Assembly: GCA_966211965.1 (NCBI GenBank)
Contig: CBIHON010000067.1
Location: 1-18,686, forward strand
Reading direction: 5' to 3'
Origin: CBIHON01 sp966211965
Lineage (GTDB): Bacteria; Pseudomonadota; Gammaproteobacteria; Burkholderiales; Burkholderiaceae_D
Length of the DNA: 18,686 bases
A program made the position numbers and the translations under genes. The stretch's first letter is position 1; each line of letters begins with the position of its first letter. The notes beneath the pieces are model-generated. The model made no database searches. It was not told where the DNA came from and saw only the letters and a program-made list of their open reading frames with translations. Of this stretch, positions 10,301 to 14,941 are shown piece after piece.

Positions 10301-11380
10301 ATACTGGTCGAACTTGCCTGAAATGAAAAGCGCGCGCGGCTGGACGATGGCTTTGTGCAGTTCGTTCACCAGCGAAGATTTGCCAATGCCGGAGTAGCCC
10401 GACACCAGCACCAGCTCCGGCCTGCCGCTGGCGACTACCCGTTCGACCGCTTCGAGCAGCGCCCGACGCTGCTTCTCGCGGCCGTATAGCTTTTCGGGAA
10501 TCATCAATTGCACTGACGCATCCTGGCTGCCCGGTACGAACCGATCGATGCGGCCTTGCGCGCTCCATTGCGCCAGGCATTGCCGCAGGTCGGCTTGCAC
10601 GCCCGCGGCAGTCTGATAGCGCTCCTCGGCGGTTTTGGCCAGCAGCTTCATCACGATTGTCGACAGCATCCCGGGAATTTCCGGGATGCGTTCGCTCGGC
10701 GCAGCGGGCTGGCGCGCGACGTGGCAATGCACCCATTCCATCGGATCGGATGCCGTAAACGGCAATACGCCGGTGAGCATTTGATAAAAGGTGATGCCGA
10801 GCGAATACAGGTCGCTGCGGGAATCGATCGAACGATTCATACGGCCGGTCTGTTCCGGCGCCATGTAAGCGAAGCTGCCGGCAATCACTTCCATCGCCAC
10901 CGGCACCTGATGCTCACGCGGGATGCGCGAAGCGAGGCCGAAGCCGGTCAGGCGCGTTTCGCCGCTGATCGCGTCGACCAGGATATTGGCCGGCTTCAAG
11001 TCCTTGTGAATGATGTCGTGCTGGTGCAAGCGGCTGAGCGCGGCGGCAATGCCGATCGCCAAACGCAGGAACAAGGCCGGCTCCAGCGGCTGCCCCAGCA
11101 ATTGATCGAGCGGTTCGCCGCCGGCGTCGGCCAGCACCAGCGAAGTCCGACCGTCGCCGCGGATCAACTCCAAGGGTTGCGCGGCCCAGCCGGGATCGAG
11201 CTCGGCACGTAGCGCATACTCGTGCTCCAGGCGCTCCAGCGTAGCCGGCTTGGGACGCTCGGGCGTCGGCGTCAAAACCAGGACATAGCCGCGCTCGCCG
11301 TCGCGCTTCCCCCGACGCAGGAGAAACTCTTCGTCTTTGCGCAAGGTCTGCGTCAGGAGGTATCCGTCAAGTGCGGGCAT
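4340..11380 (-). CDS. Trifunctional Ser/Thr-kinase-like / AAA ATPase / hybrid sensor histidine kinase with receiver and Hpt domains
   Basis: A 2346-residue signalling protein without obvious membrane segments. Order (residues approximate, from the ATG): kinase-like fold 5-280 with HKDLKP; AAA ATPase with Walker A GYSGIGKSS (about 328) and Walker B LILFLDD (about 453); long helical TPR-like region 600-1280; GAF 1300-1460; coiled coil; GAF 1525-1690; coiled coil; HisKA with SHEIRTP (H1759); HATPase with DTGIGM and GTGLGLS; receiver with phospho-acceptor D2062 in LMDLEMPDMDG; Hpt with H2206 in AHTLRG; short helical tail. It should run a His-Asp-His phosphorelay, with a response regulator encoded elsewhere. 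The kinase domain lacks a glycine loop and a beta-3 lysine, and has GFG in place of DFG, so it may be a pseudokinase. An in-frame TTG at 11419 would add 13 residues, but it has poor ribosome-site spacing; the ATG has AGG 8 nt upstream. Confidence 0.93.
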   Translation of the reverse strand: MPALDGYLLTQTLRKDEEFLLRRGKRDGERGYVLVLTPTPERPKPATLERLEHEYALRAELDPGWAAQPLELIRGDGRTSLVLADAGGEPLDQLLGQPLEPALFLRLAIGIAAALSRLHQHDIIHKDLKPANILVDAISGETRLTGFGLASRIPREHQVPVAMEVIAGSFAYMAPEQTGRMNRSIDSRSDLYSLGITFYQMLTGVLPFTASDPMEWVHCHVARQPAAPSERIPEIPGMLSTIVMKLLAKTAEERYQTAAGVQADLRQCLAQWSAQGRIDRFVPGSQDASVQLMIPEKLYGREKQRRALLEAVERVVASGRPELVLVSGYSGIGKSSLVNELHKAIVQPRALFISGKFDQYKRDIPYATLAQAFQTLVRQMLSQSEEKLAGWRSAILQAVGPNGQLMVDLIPELKFVIGQHPPPLELAPSEAQNRFQTVFRQFLSAFASAEHPLILFLDDLQWIDAASLKLFEHLVAHSALRHLLLIGAYRDNEVAPAHPLMLTVDAIRKSGAVVNDLILSPLQLADVGRLVADTLQGRNGFAPLLAQLVFDKTAGNPFFTNQFLTSLADERLLTFDPVQASWKWDSDRIHAKGFSDNVIDLMIAKLERLPAATLDTLKLLACLGNSAEIATIAMVSGRTEEATHTDLWQAVRHGFVARNGETYCFLHDRIQEAAYSLTAPEARPALHLKIGRLLSARMSPAAIEEDIFSIVNHLNRGLVLITGPKERERVCQLNFIAGKKAKDAIAYASARNYLIQATGLLPDDAWESSYEDAFALYFALSECEYLTAHFERADELFKLLLEHAASKLDRARVAILRMTLYQVSGRFDNAVEVSLDALSMFGINFPGADAEIRAAYEAENAKVEANMQGRRIGELAGLPVVHDPEMRVIQELFSEMALLVYVARPKLFPLVILKALNISLCNGNTEAACTTYSMYAPMLVSLGAIPRAFEFSEMSLCLNRQFNDSRLKGSLLFLHSTVIHCWRKSIASSIPLLEQAFISFLEVGNLPYAGYCAYVIPWHVFEKNETLDAVKDSTGKYLAFAREKRNEVVEQVIQLNRQLVLCLQGETAREGRFDDASFNESNTLAAFIKASFGVGVARYHMMKQIAAFTYGQYAEALEAAHAAAATLQVIRTSLNEATHHFYHALTLTALYPQAPDGQQQEFMQTLAGKLKRLKLWAENCPENFQNRYLLVLAELARIEARELDAMRLYDQAIKSARDNGFIQNEGIANELAARFYLERGFEKIAGTYLRDARYCFFTWGALGKVRQLERQYPALGAQALAGTADASGTRVEHLDMMSVLKATQAVSGVMVLETLIETLLRIVIENAGAERGLLILLEGQAYRIEAEANTAPEGVAVTFLQVPLTAYRCRVPETVLQYVIRTRERVLLDDAAASEAFSGDAYVIEARPRSVLCLPLLKQGLLGGMLYLENKLTPGVFTPERITVLELLASQAAISLENARLYNNLKEENSDRQRAEEALQQHRDQLEAKIAERTAELLRQKQEVEQQKESVELAHRNISVLSEIGRAITASLDRGDIMRTLHGHVKELMDATVFAIGFYDQEQGLIECPFTIIGEQRRKPYSRSMQDPNQLAVWCVSHRAPVFLAEVDKEIGNYIQGLDPVQEKRFSGLADDADFPMAQSMLYVPMILKDRVLGTLSVQSFKPHAYRRVHLDMLLTLAAHAAVALDNAAAYGRLAATLSTLRETQAQLVEQEKQVRLHTEELARANRALLENDEGLRLAKQKAEEATQLKSEFLANMSHEIRTPMSAIIGMAYLALRTDLNPKQQDYVGKIHRAALSLLGIINDILDFSKIEAGKLEVETVPFSLDDVLANVASVTSQKAADKRLEYLLHIPQTVPRDLIGDPLRLGQVLINLVNNAIKFTETGEIEVSCAVLAQNAGRVELRFAVRDTGIGMTPDQQARLFQPFTQADGSTSRKYGGTGLGLSISQRLVEIMGGSIDVESSPGGGSTFHFSLHLPLMPQGQADAQAAPFVRPERQTAPHQPRRRFRSVCVLLAEDNDINQQIAVELLDAVGIRVDIAVTGHEAVAKLLAAGPDGYGLVLMDLEMPDMDGHAATVAIRQDRRFNAVPIIAMTAHAVTEIRERCLREGMQDYLTKPINPERLYDTLAHWLGSTAEEPDAVVASPSNFGSLSALAGIDTVLGMGHVAGNSVLYLQLLDRFRHSQRQTVAGLRQECAQGKRQDAARRAHTLRGVAANVGALAVQLAAEKLELTLEAQPQPALDDPLIAQLISALERALSALLAELDNYFSAAVSVKNESAAAVSNQDAQAALQELRTLLQDCSGDSPDYFDRVRPSLMCLMDHATLERVAAHIGQYEFDAACQLLSAAS

Positions 11381-11458
11381 CAAGAAGGCCTGTTGAAGCG
11401 GGTGGATGTGATGCGTCAATTCCTGCCCGCCAAGTTTATTTCAGGTCTGTGGGAGCGT

Positions 11459-11584
11459 CTAGAGCAGTTTCAGCCTGACTGTACAGGAGCCAAGGTTGAG
11501 CCGGGAAGCGCAACCGTACGAATGGTACGGTGAGCATCGCAGGCGCAAGATTGGCCGTGTACGGTCAGGATGAAACTGCTCTAG
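11459..11584. repeat. Palindromic element B (full length)
   Basis: 126 bp bounded by CTAG at both ends. The outer 21-bp arms, CTAGAGCAGTTTCAGCCTGA and its complement, differ at one position. The inner hairpin is perfect: ACCGTAC (11513-11519), loop GAATG, GTACGGT (11525-11531). The interior, including AGATTGGCC near the right arm, is clearly alignable with element C, although the outer stem differs. It sits 79 bp upstream of the giant kinase start, so it lies in that gene's leader or between gene and promoter. Confidence 0.8.
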
Positions 11585-11825
11585 GAAATACGCAACTGTT
11601 TCTCTGGCCGGCACGTGGGGTTGGGTATTACGCCTTTATGCGTTTTATGTGCGCCAAAGCACGGCCGTTATGAAATATGAAATGGCACCCGGCAGCGCTC
11701 TCCTATGCGTCATGCAAAGCGGCGAAAAGAGGAGCGCCTGAGACTTGGGAAAAACGCCTGAAGCAGCGGTGTATTCGCGCGCGCAGCGCACGCCACAAGC
11801 GACAAACCCTCTCCGCAAAGCCGGT
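11585..11825. other. Intergenic stretch without recognised features
   Basis: With element B this makes about 445 bp between the kinase start and the next gene's stop. It should hold the kinase promoter, read leftward, but I found no -35/-10 pair with acceptable spacing, no terminator and no RNA gene. Short ORFs here lack ribosome sites and run into the neighbouring gene on the wrong strand. Confidence 0.5.
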
Positions 11826-12293
11826 TCAGCCCACCTGCTCGATCACATCGAATGGCGCCTGCATATTCGATAAAAAAGACAGCACGCGGCGCACACGTTC
11901 GTTCGGATCTTCATATGCCGACTCCGAAATTTCGGCGCGCAAACCGGGCACCGCCTCCTGCACATGGGGACTGCCATAGGCGGCAATCAACATCCCTGCC
12001 AACTCGCCCGCACGACCATCATTGTGGCGTATGCTTTCAGCGATAACAGCCAACAAAGCACGTTGCATGCGCGGCGTCGGATTGGCAATATGGACGAAAA
12101 TGCTGGGAGTGTTGCCGATTGCAGCGCATACAGTGCGTTCGATGTCTTCCGGCTTCATGCCATAAGGGATATCGAAATACGCCGGGTTCCAGTGCGTGCG
12201 CGCAAACGCATGGCCGGCGGGGAAGGAATTGACGGAATCCAGGCCGCATATCCTGCTGAGGTAAGCGAGCGCCGCTGCGAATAATGAACTCAT
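11826..12293 (-). CDS. Hypothetical protein (155 aa)
   Basis: I do not recognise this family. The protein is soluble-looking, with an aromatic/proline segment (HWNPAYFDIPYGMKPEDIE, about residues 34-52) followed by a largely helical C-terminal half rich in Ala, Glu and Arg. There is no signal peptide, membrane segment or metal-binding motif. The composition is protein-like, and no competing frame is better. The ATG at 12293 has no strong ribosome site, so the start is uncertain; an internal methionine at residue 46 is an alternative. It stands alone, 33 bp downstream of the spacer leading to the 12363-12527 repeat, and upstream of the giant kinase on the same strand. No functional link is evident. 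Confidence 0.6.
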   Translation of the reverse strand: MSSLFAAALAYLSRICGLDSVNSFPAGHAFARTHWNPAYFDIPYGMKPEDIERTVCAAIGNTPSIFVHIANPTPRMQRALLAVIAESIRHNDGRAGELAGMLIAAYGSPHVQEAVPGLRAEISESAYEDPNERVRRVLSFLSNMQAPFDVIEQVG

Positions 12294-12362
12294 GCCGCGA
12301 TTCTAACTGCTCGGCGCAAGCCGCGCCGGCGCGCTCATCGCGACGGCGCCCTGAGTTTACCG

Positions 12363-12527
12363 CTAGTGGTCTGTCAATCCACAATTTTCGGGTTGATAAG
12401 GCAAAATCGTAGGATGGGTGGAACCCATCATGAGCAACCGCGCATGTGATGGGTTTCACCCATCCTACGATTCGTCCTTTTTACCACTTGTTCCTACCAA
12501 AAAAAATAAAGGTTGTCGGTCCACTAG
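12363..12527. mobile_element. MITE-like element with CTAG-bounded imperfect terminal repeats
   Basis: 165 bp running from CTAG to CTAG. The left end, CTAGTGGTCTGTCAA, and the inverted right end, CTAGTGGACCGACAA, agree at 12 of 15 positions. The CTAG edges fit the known target preference of IS630-family transposases (TA duplicated within CTAG). There is no coding capacity, so it would have to be moved in trans. A separate palindrome of GTAGGATGGG type occupies its centre. Its right-hand CTAG supplies the stop codon of the adjacent minus-strand gene. Confidence 0.6.
12406..12471. repeat. GTAGGATGGGTG-type palindromic repeat nested in the MITE-like element
   Basis: 25-bp arms at 12406-12430 and 12447-12471 pair with one mismatch around a 16-base loop. 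Each arm contains GTAGGATGGGTG and ACCCATCA. Repeats built on GTAGGATGGG...CCCATCCTAC are widespread in proteobacterial intergenic DNA; this identification is from memory. It probably inserted into, or was captured by, the surrounding CTAG-bounded unit. Confidence 0.7.
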
Positions 12528-12832
12528 TGCGAATTCTGCCTTTCGGCATAGTTGGCGGCTTCCAGGAGTTGCGCTGCCAGGATGCGAGCCTGATGGCTGG
12601 ACAACTCGCGGCATTGCTCGCCGCTCCATATGCGCACCACGGCAGGCGCCTCACGTTGCGGCACTTGGATACCAACCAGCCGCCCGAGCCGCAATACTCC
12701 CCGATTGCGCACATCGACGATGTCGCCGAAGCGCGTGCTGAGCGGTTTGCGGACTTCGGGCGAGCCGCTCAACTTGGCGGCATGGGTATGAACGTCGGGA
12801 TTTGCTTGGGAAACAACAGTCGCTGATTTCAT
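12524..12832 (-). CDS. Hypothetical small protein (102 aa), putatively SOS-controlled
   Basis: I do not recognise the family. The N-terminal 30 residues look disordered. Residues about 32-70 look like a small beta-rich segment (FGDIVDVRNRGVLRLGRLVG), and about 74-98 form an amphipathic helix (CRELSSHQARILAAQLLEAA). The start at 12832 is preferred over one 12 codons upstream because AGGAGAGA lies 6 nt before it and the upstream ATG lies within the LexA-type operator and promoter. The promoter read leftward is TTGACC, 16 bp, TATACT, with a CTGT-N8-ACAG box over the -10, so LexA repression is likely. The TAG stop is supplied by the CTAG end of the MITE-like element (last codons read QNSH-stop), so the original C-terminus may have been cut. 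Confidence 0.75.
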   Translation of the reverse strand: MKSATVVSQANPDVHTHAAKLSGSPEVRKPLSTRFGDIVDVRNRGVLRLGRLVGIQVPQREAPAVVRIWSGEQCRELSSHQARILAAQLLEAANYAERQNSH

Positions 12833-12856
12833 CTCGCTCTCTCCTTTGCTTAAAAA

Positions 12857-12876
12857 TACTGTATGCATGAACAGTA
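12857..12876. promoter_or_regulatory. LexA (SOS) box, proximal copy
   Basis: TACTGTATGCATGAACAGTA contains the exact CTGT-N8-ACAG consensus used by LexA of gamma- and betaproteobacteria, with symmetric TA flanks. It overlaps the -10 of the leftward promoter (next entry) and lies 25 bp from the start of the 102-aa gene. It also lies 25 bp upstream of the plus-strand 22-codon ORF, so it could control both directions. Confidence 0.8.
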
Positions 12877-12900
12877 TATTATTCGCACTCAGGAGGTCAA
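12873..12900 (-). promoter_or_regulatory. Sigma-70-like promoter of the 102-aa gene
   Basis: On the minus strand, TTGACC (12895-12900), a 16-bp spacer and TATACT (12873-12878). The -10 shares bases with the LexA box, the usual arrangement for steric repression. Confidence 0.7.
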
Positions 12901-12901
12901 C

Positions 12902-12970
12902 ATGTTTTTTTCAGGCAACCGTGCTGCCTTAAAACTGCCGCAAAATCAGCCTAGAGCATTTTTAGCCTGA
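12902..12970 (+). pseudogene. 22-codon ORF with strong ribosome site, probably a gene start cut by element C
   Basis: AGGAGG lies 5 nt before an ATG that opens MFFSGNRAALKLPQNQ; the frame then enters palindromic element C and stops at TGA after six element-encoded residues. A near-ideal ribosome site, directly downstream of a LexA box, suggests a real translation start. Either it is a genuine micropeptide or, more likely, the surviving 5' end of a gene interrupted or truncated when element C arrived. No continuation in any frame was found beyond the element, where the opposite-strand HAD gene begins. The identity of the lost gene cannot be read from 16 native residues. Confidence 0.4.
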
Positions 12971-13072
12971 CCGTGCGGAGTCAAGGTCAGGCCGAGGAGC
13001 GGACGCGTACAGGCGTACGCCGAGCACCGGAGACCTGAGATTGGCCCGTACGGTCAGGCTAAAAATGCTCTA
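12952..13072. repeat. Palindromic element C (full length)
   Basis: 121 bp from TAGAGC to GCTCTA. The outer arms are about 27 bp with one mismatch (TAGAGCATTTTTAGCCTGAC at the left). The inner hairpin is GCGTAC (13005-13010), AGGC, GTACGC (13015-13020). Two GGTCAGGC repeats at 12985 and 13052 are where element A lost its centre. Its left end is read by the 22-codon ORF and its right end gives the TAG stop of the HAD-like gene. Confidence 0.85.
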
Positions 13073-13522
13073 ACCGTGTGCTCTGCCCAACCACGCCGCC
13101 ACTTGCGCACGAACGCTGTATCCCTTTAAACCAATTTCAGGGTTACATGGAATCAACTCCGGCAAACCCGAAGGAAAAGCAGCCGGCCTATCATCCAGAA
13201 TCCGGAAATCGCGCAAACGATTTTGCCGAATGACCGCTGATATGCTTTCCCACGACGGCAGGTGCGGCGTACTGCCGGCAAAGCGGCGCGCAAGCGGACC
13301 GAGAAAACTTTGCAATTCCTCGTCTGTCGCCATCAGGCGCCAATTGGAATGCACGACAATGCCGACCTCTGGATGCGCTTCCAGCAGTTCGTCCAGTATC
13401 CAGGCCCAGCGGAACAAGGTCGCACGCTGGATCGCCTGCTTGATCGGTGCGCTCGGCACAAACTTCGAGGTTGCGCTGACAGGATGGAGCACGCCATCGA
13501 AATCAAGAAAAATAACACGCAT
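13070..13522 (-). CDS. HAD-like phosphatase domain protein, putatively SOS-controlled
   Basis: 150 residues. The N-terminus MRVIFLDFDGVLHP carries HAD motif I (nucleophile D7, acid D9), VVHSNWR (about 56-62) fits motif II, and ILDDRPAAFP (about 113-122) supplies the motif IV acidic pair. The shape matches the small stand-alone HAD proteins related to the HAD domain of 'Swiss Army Knife' RNA-repair proteins; that family name is from memory. Substrate unknown; a nucleic-acid or nucleotide phosphate is a guess. The ATG at 13522 has AGGGGG 5 nt upstream. A near-consensus promoter with a LexA box in its spacer lies about 80 bp upstream. The stop codon TAG is the first triplet of element C. Confidence 0.85.
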   Translation of the reverse strand: MRVIFLDFDGVLHPVSATSKFVPSAPIKQAIQRATLFRWAWILDELLEAHPEVGIVVHSNWRLMATDEELQSFLGPLARRFAGSTPHLPSWESISAVIRQNRLRDFRILDDRPAAFPSGLPELIPCNPEIGLKGYSVRAQVAAWLGRAHG

Positions 13523-13602
13523 ATTGCCCCCTGCGGCCGGCTGCCGAAGAATGGCATTGAATGACCTTCCCAGCCCGGCCCCGATAAACTCTCTCTTAAC
13601 TC

Positions 13603-13631
13603 ACAATACTGTATAAATATACAGTTGTCAA
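13603..13631 (-). promoter_or_regulatory. LexA-controlled promoter of the HAD-like gene
   Basis: On the minus strand, TTGACA (13626-13631), a 17-bp spacer and TATTGT (13603-13608), an almost ideal sigma-70 promoter. The LexA-type box TACTGTATAAATATACAGTT, written on the plus strand at 13607-13626, fits CTGT-N8-ACAG exactly and fills the spacer. It faces the HAD-like gene, leaving a leader of about 75 nt. The plus-strand operon starting at 13761 is 135 bp away, and its control by this box is unproven. Confidence 0.8.
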
Positions 13632-13708
13632 TCAAGGCGATTGCGGTTTGGCGCAGCTATGTCATGATAAAGGCAGCAAGACAGCACGCGGGAATCAAGT
13701 TGTCATTA

Positions 13709-13733
13709 CTAGTGGACTGCAACAGTCCGCTAG
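13709..13733. repeat. Minimal CTAG-bounded palindrome (25 bp)
   Basis: CTAGTGGACTG, three bases (CAA), then CAGTCCGCTAG: 11-bp arms with one mismatch. The arms resemble the termini of the 12363-12527 element and the window-end repeats. It looks like two terminal repeats joined with nothing between them, as an extreme internal deletion product or a target of a CTAG-specific transposase. It lies 28 bp before the start of the 57-aa gene. Confidence 0.5.
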
Positions 13734-13760
13734 AAACCTGGATTGACAGGAGGTAAGCAA

Positions 13761-13934
13761 ATGGGCCGTCTCACCAAAAATCACGATGCCAATATGGCGC
13801 AGTTGAAAGACCTGACCACCAAGCGACCGATGACCGCCGAGGAACACGCGGCCGTGTTGCGCAAGCGCACCGCACAACGCCGCCTGCTTGAGGAACGCGC
13901 CTATTTGAAGCAAATGACGAACGAGCTATTTTGA
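13761..13934 (+). CDS. Small basic hypothetical protein (57 aa)
   Basis: Not recognised as a family. It is rich in Lys, Arg, Glu and Ala and predicted by eye to be two helices (MAQLKDLTTKRP, then TAEEHAAVLRKRTAQRRLLE). There is no signal peptide, membrane segment or cysteine. The ATG at 13761 is chosen because AGGAGG lies 7 nt upstream; a TTG six codons earlier has no such site. It ends 19 bp before the HDOD gene on the same strand, and the two very likely form an operon. Basic helical character would suit nucleic-acid or partner binding, but that is speculation. Confidence 0.75.
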   Translation: MGRLTKNHDANMAQLKDLTTKRPMTAEEHAAVLRKRTAQRRLLEERAYLKQMTNELF

Positions 13935-13953
13935 CTTTGAGGAGCATTCTCGC

Positions 13954-14790
13954 ATGGACAAACTCGAAGTCTTCAGGAGCATAGCGGCTCAAGCCGGTCG
14001 GGGCGAACTTACGTTTCCAACCAATGTAAACGCGTCGCTCAAAATCCAGCAGGTGTTGAGCGATCCTGATTGCCATATGGAGGCTGCCGCCAAGTTGGTG
14101 GCGACTGAACCGCTGCTTGCCGCACGTACGGTGGCTGTAGCAAATTCGGCGGCCTACAACCGCTCCGCTGCGGAAATCACCAATGTTCGCAGCGCCGTCA
14201 TGCGTCTGGGTTTTCGAACTCTGCATTCCTTGGTCGCCGCGCTGATCGTGCGCCAGTTCGGCAGCAAGATCGTCGCTCCTGCCTTGCGTGCGAAATCTGC
14301 CCAACTGTGGGAGCACACAGCCCATGTGGCCGCATTGTCCCAAGTCATTGCCCGCCGCGTCACGCATCTCGATCCGGAAACAGCGATGTTTGCCGGCATA
14401 GTCCACGAGGTCGCGGGATTTTATTTATTGTCTCGGGCGGATGAATTTCCTGGACTAATGGACGATGATGCCGAGGAATGGGCTGAGTACGGCGAGCGAA
14501 TCATCGGCCGCGCCGTGCTGAAAAAACTCTCAGTGCCGGAGCCGGTCGCGACGGCGGTGGAAGCACTCTGGTATGGCTACCGCGAACTACCGCCAAAGAC
14601 GCTGGGAGACACGCTGTTGCTGGCCAACGACTTGGCCCCTGTTCCTTCTCCGCTGCATCAAGTAGCCGGCGTCACACCGGAGCAATCGATGTCGATCATC
14701 GACTTCGAAATCGGGGGAGATACCCTGAACAGCATCCTCGACGAGTCGGCAGAAGAAGTAAAGTCGCTCACTGCCGCGCTGCTTAGCTAG
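13954..14790 (+). CDS. HDOD-domain protein
   Basis: 278 residues. About 18-210 match the HDOD fold (a degenerate HD-type signalling domain): an opening helix pair (ASLKIQQVLSDPDCHMEAAA), the characteristic VANSAAYN segment (62-69), AVMRLGFRTLHSLV and FAGIVHEVAGFYLL. The HD pair is HE at this last motif, and the family is generally thought to act as a signalling or scaffold module, not a hydrolase. No receiver, GGDEF or EAL domain is attached. The start has GAGGAG about 11 nt upstream. It follows a 57-aa gene by 19 bp, and palindromic element D lies 9 bp after its stop. Confidence 0.88.
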   Translation: MDKLEVFRSIAAQAGRGELTFPTNVNASLKIQQVLSDPDCHMEAAAKLVATEPLLAARTVAVANSAAYNRSAAEITNVRSAVMRLGFRTLHSLVAALIVRQFGSKIVAPALRAKSAQLWEHTAHVAALSQVIARRVTHLDPETAMFAGIVHEVAGFYLLSRADEFPGLMDDDAEEWAEYGERIIGRAVLKKLSVPEPVATAVEALWYGYRELPPKTLGDTLLLANDLAPVPSPLHQVAGVTPEQSMSIIDFEIGGDTLNSILDESAEEVKSLTAALLS

Positions 14791-14799
14791 CCCGGCTTT

Positions 14800-14900
14800 A
14801 GAGCCTCTAAATGAAGCCGCTGGCCAGGCGCGCCGACGCAGACAGTACGAGCGTACGGCAAGGAGAAGCAAGCACGCCAGCGGCTTCATTTAGAGGCTCT
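14800..14900. repeat. Palindromic element D (between convergent genes)
   Basis: Perfect 25-bp outer arms at 14800-14824 and 14876-14900 (left arm begins AGAGCCTCTAAATGAAGCC). The centre has GTAC (14845-14848), GAGC, GTAC (14853-14856), followed by AAGGAGAAGC, similar to the core of elements B and C although the outer stem is unrelated. It lies between the stops of the convergent HDOD and HxlR genes, where a long hairpin could end transcription from both sides, although neither strand has a long U-run. Confidence 0.75.
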
Positions 14901-14941
14901 TAAAACCGGTTCAGGGTATGGTTCAGGGTATCGCTCGAAGT

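Noticed and set aside
11478..11487. CTGTACAG resembling a LexA half-site pair
   Set aside because: The two halves are adjacent without the 8-bp spacer; it is part of palindromic element B.
11677..11979. 100-codon plus-strand ORF
   Set aside because: No ribosome site, overlaps the end of the better minus-strand hypothetical gene, low-complexity basic product.
12037..12459. 140-codon minus-strand ORF through the MITE-like repeat
   Set aside because: Overlaps the 155-aa gene in another frame and is partly encoded by the GTAGGATGGG palindrome.
12294..13760. CRISPR array or tandem-repeat locus in the repeat-rich area
   Set aside because: The repeats are isolated palindromes of different types with irregular spacing; no regular repeat-spacer pattern and no cas gene.
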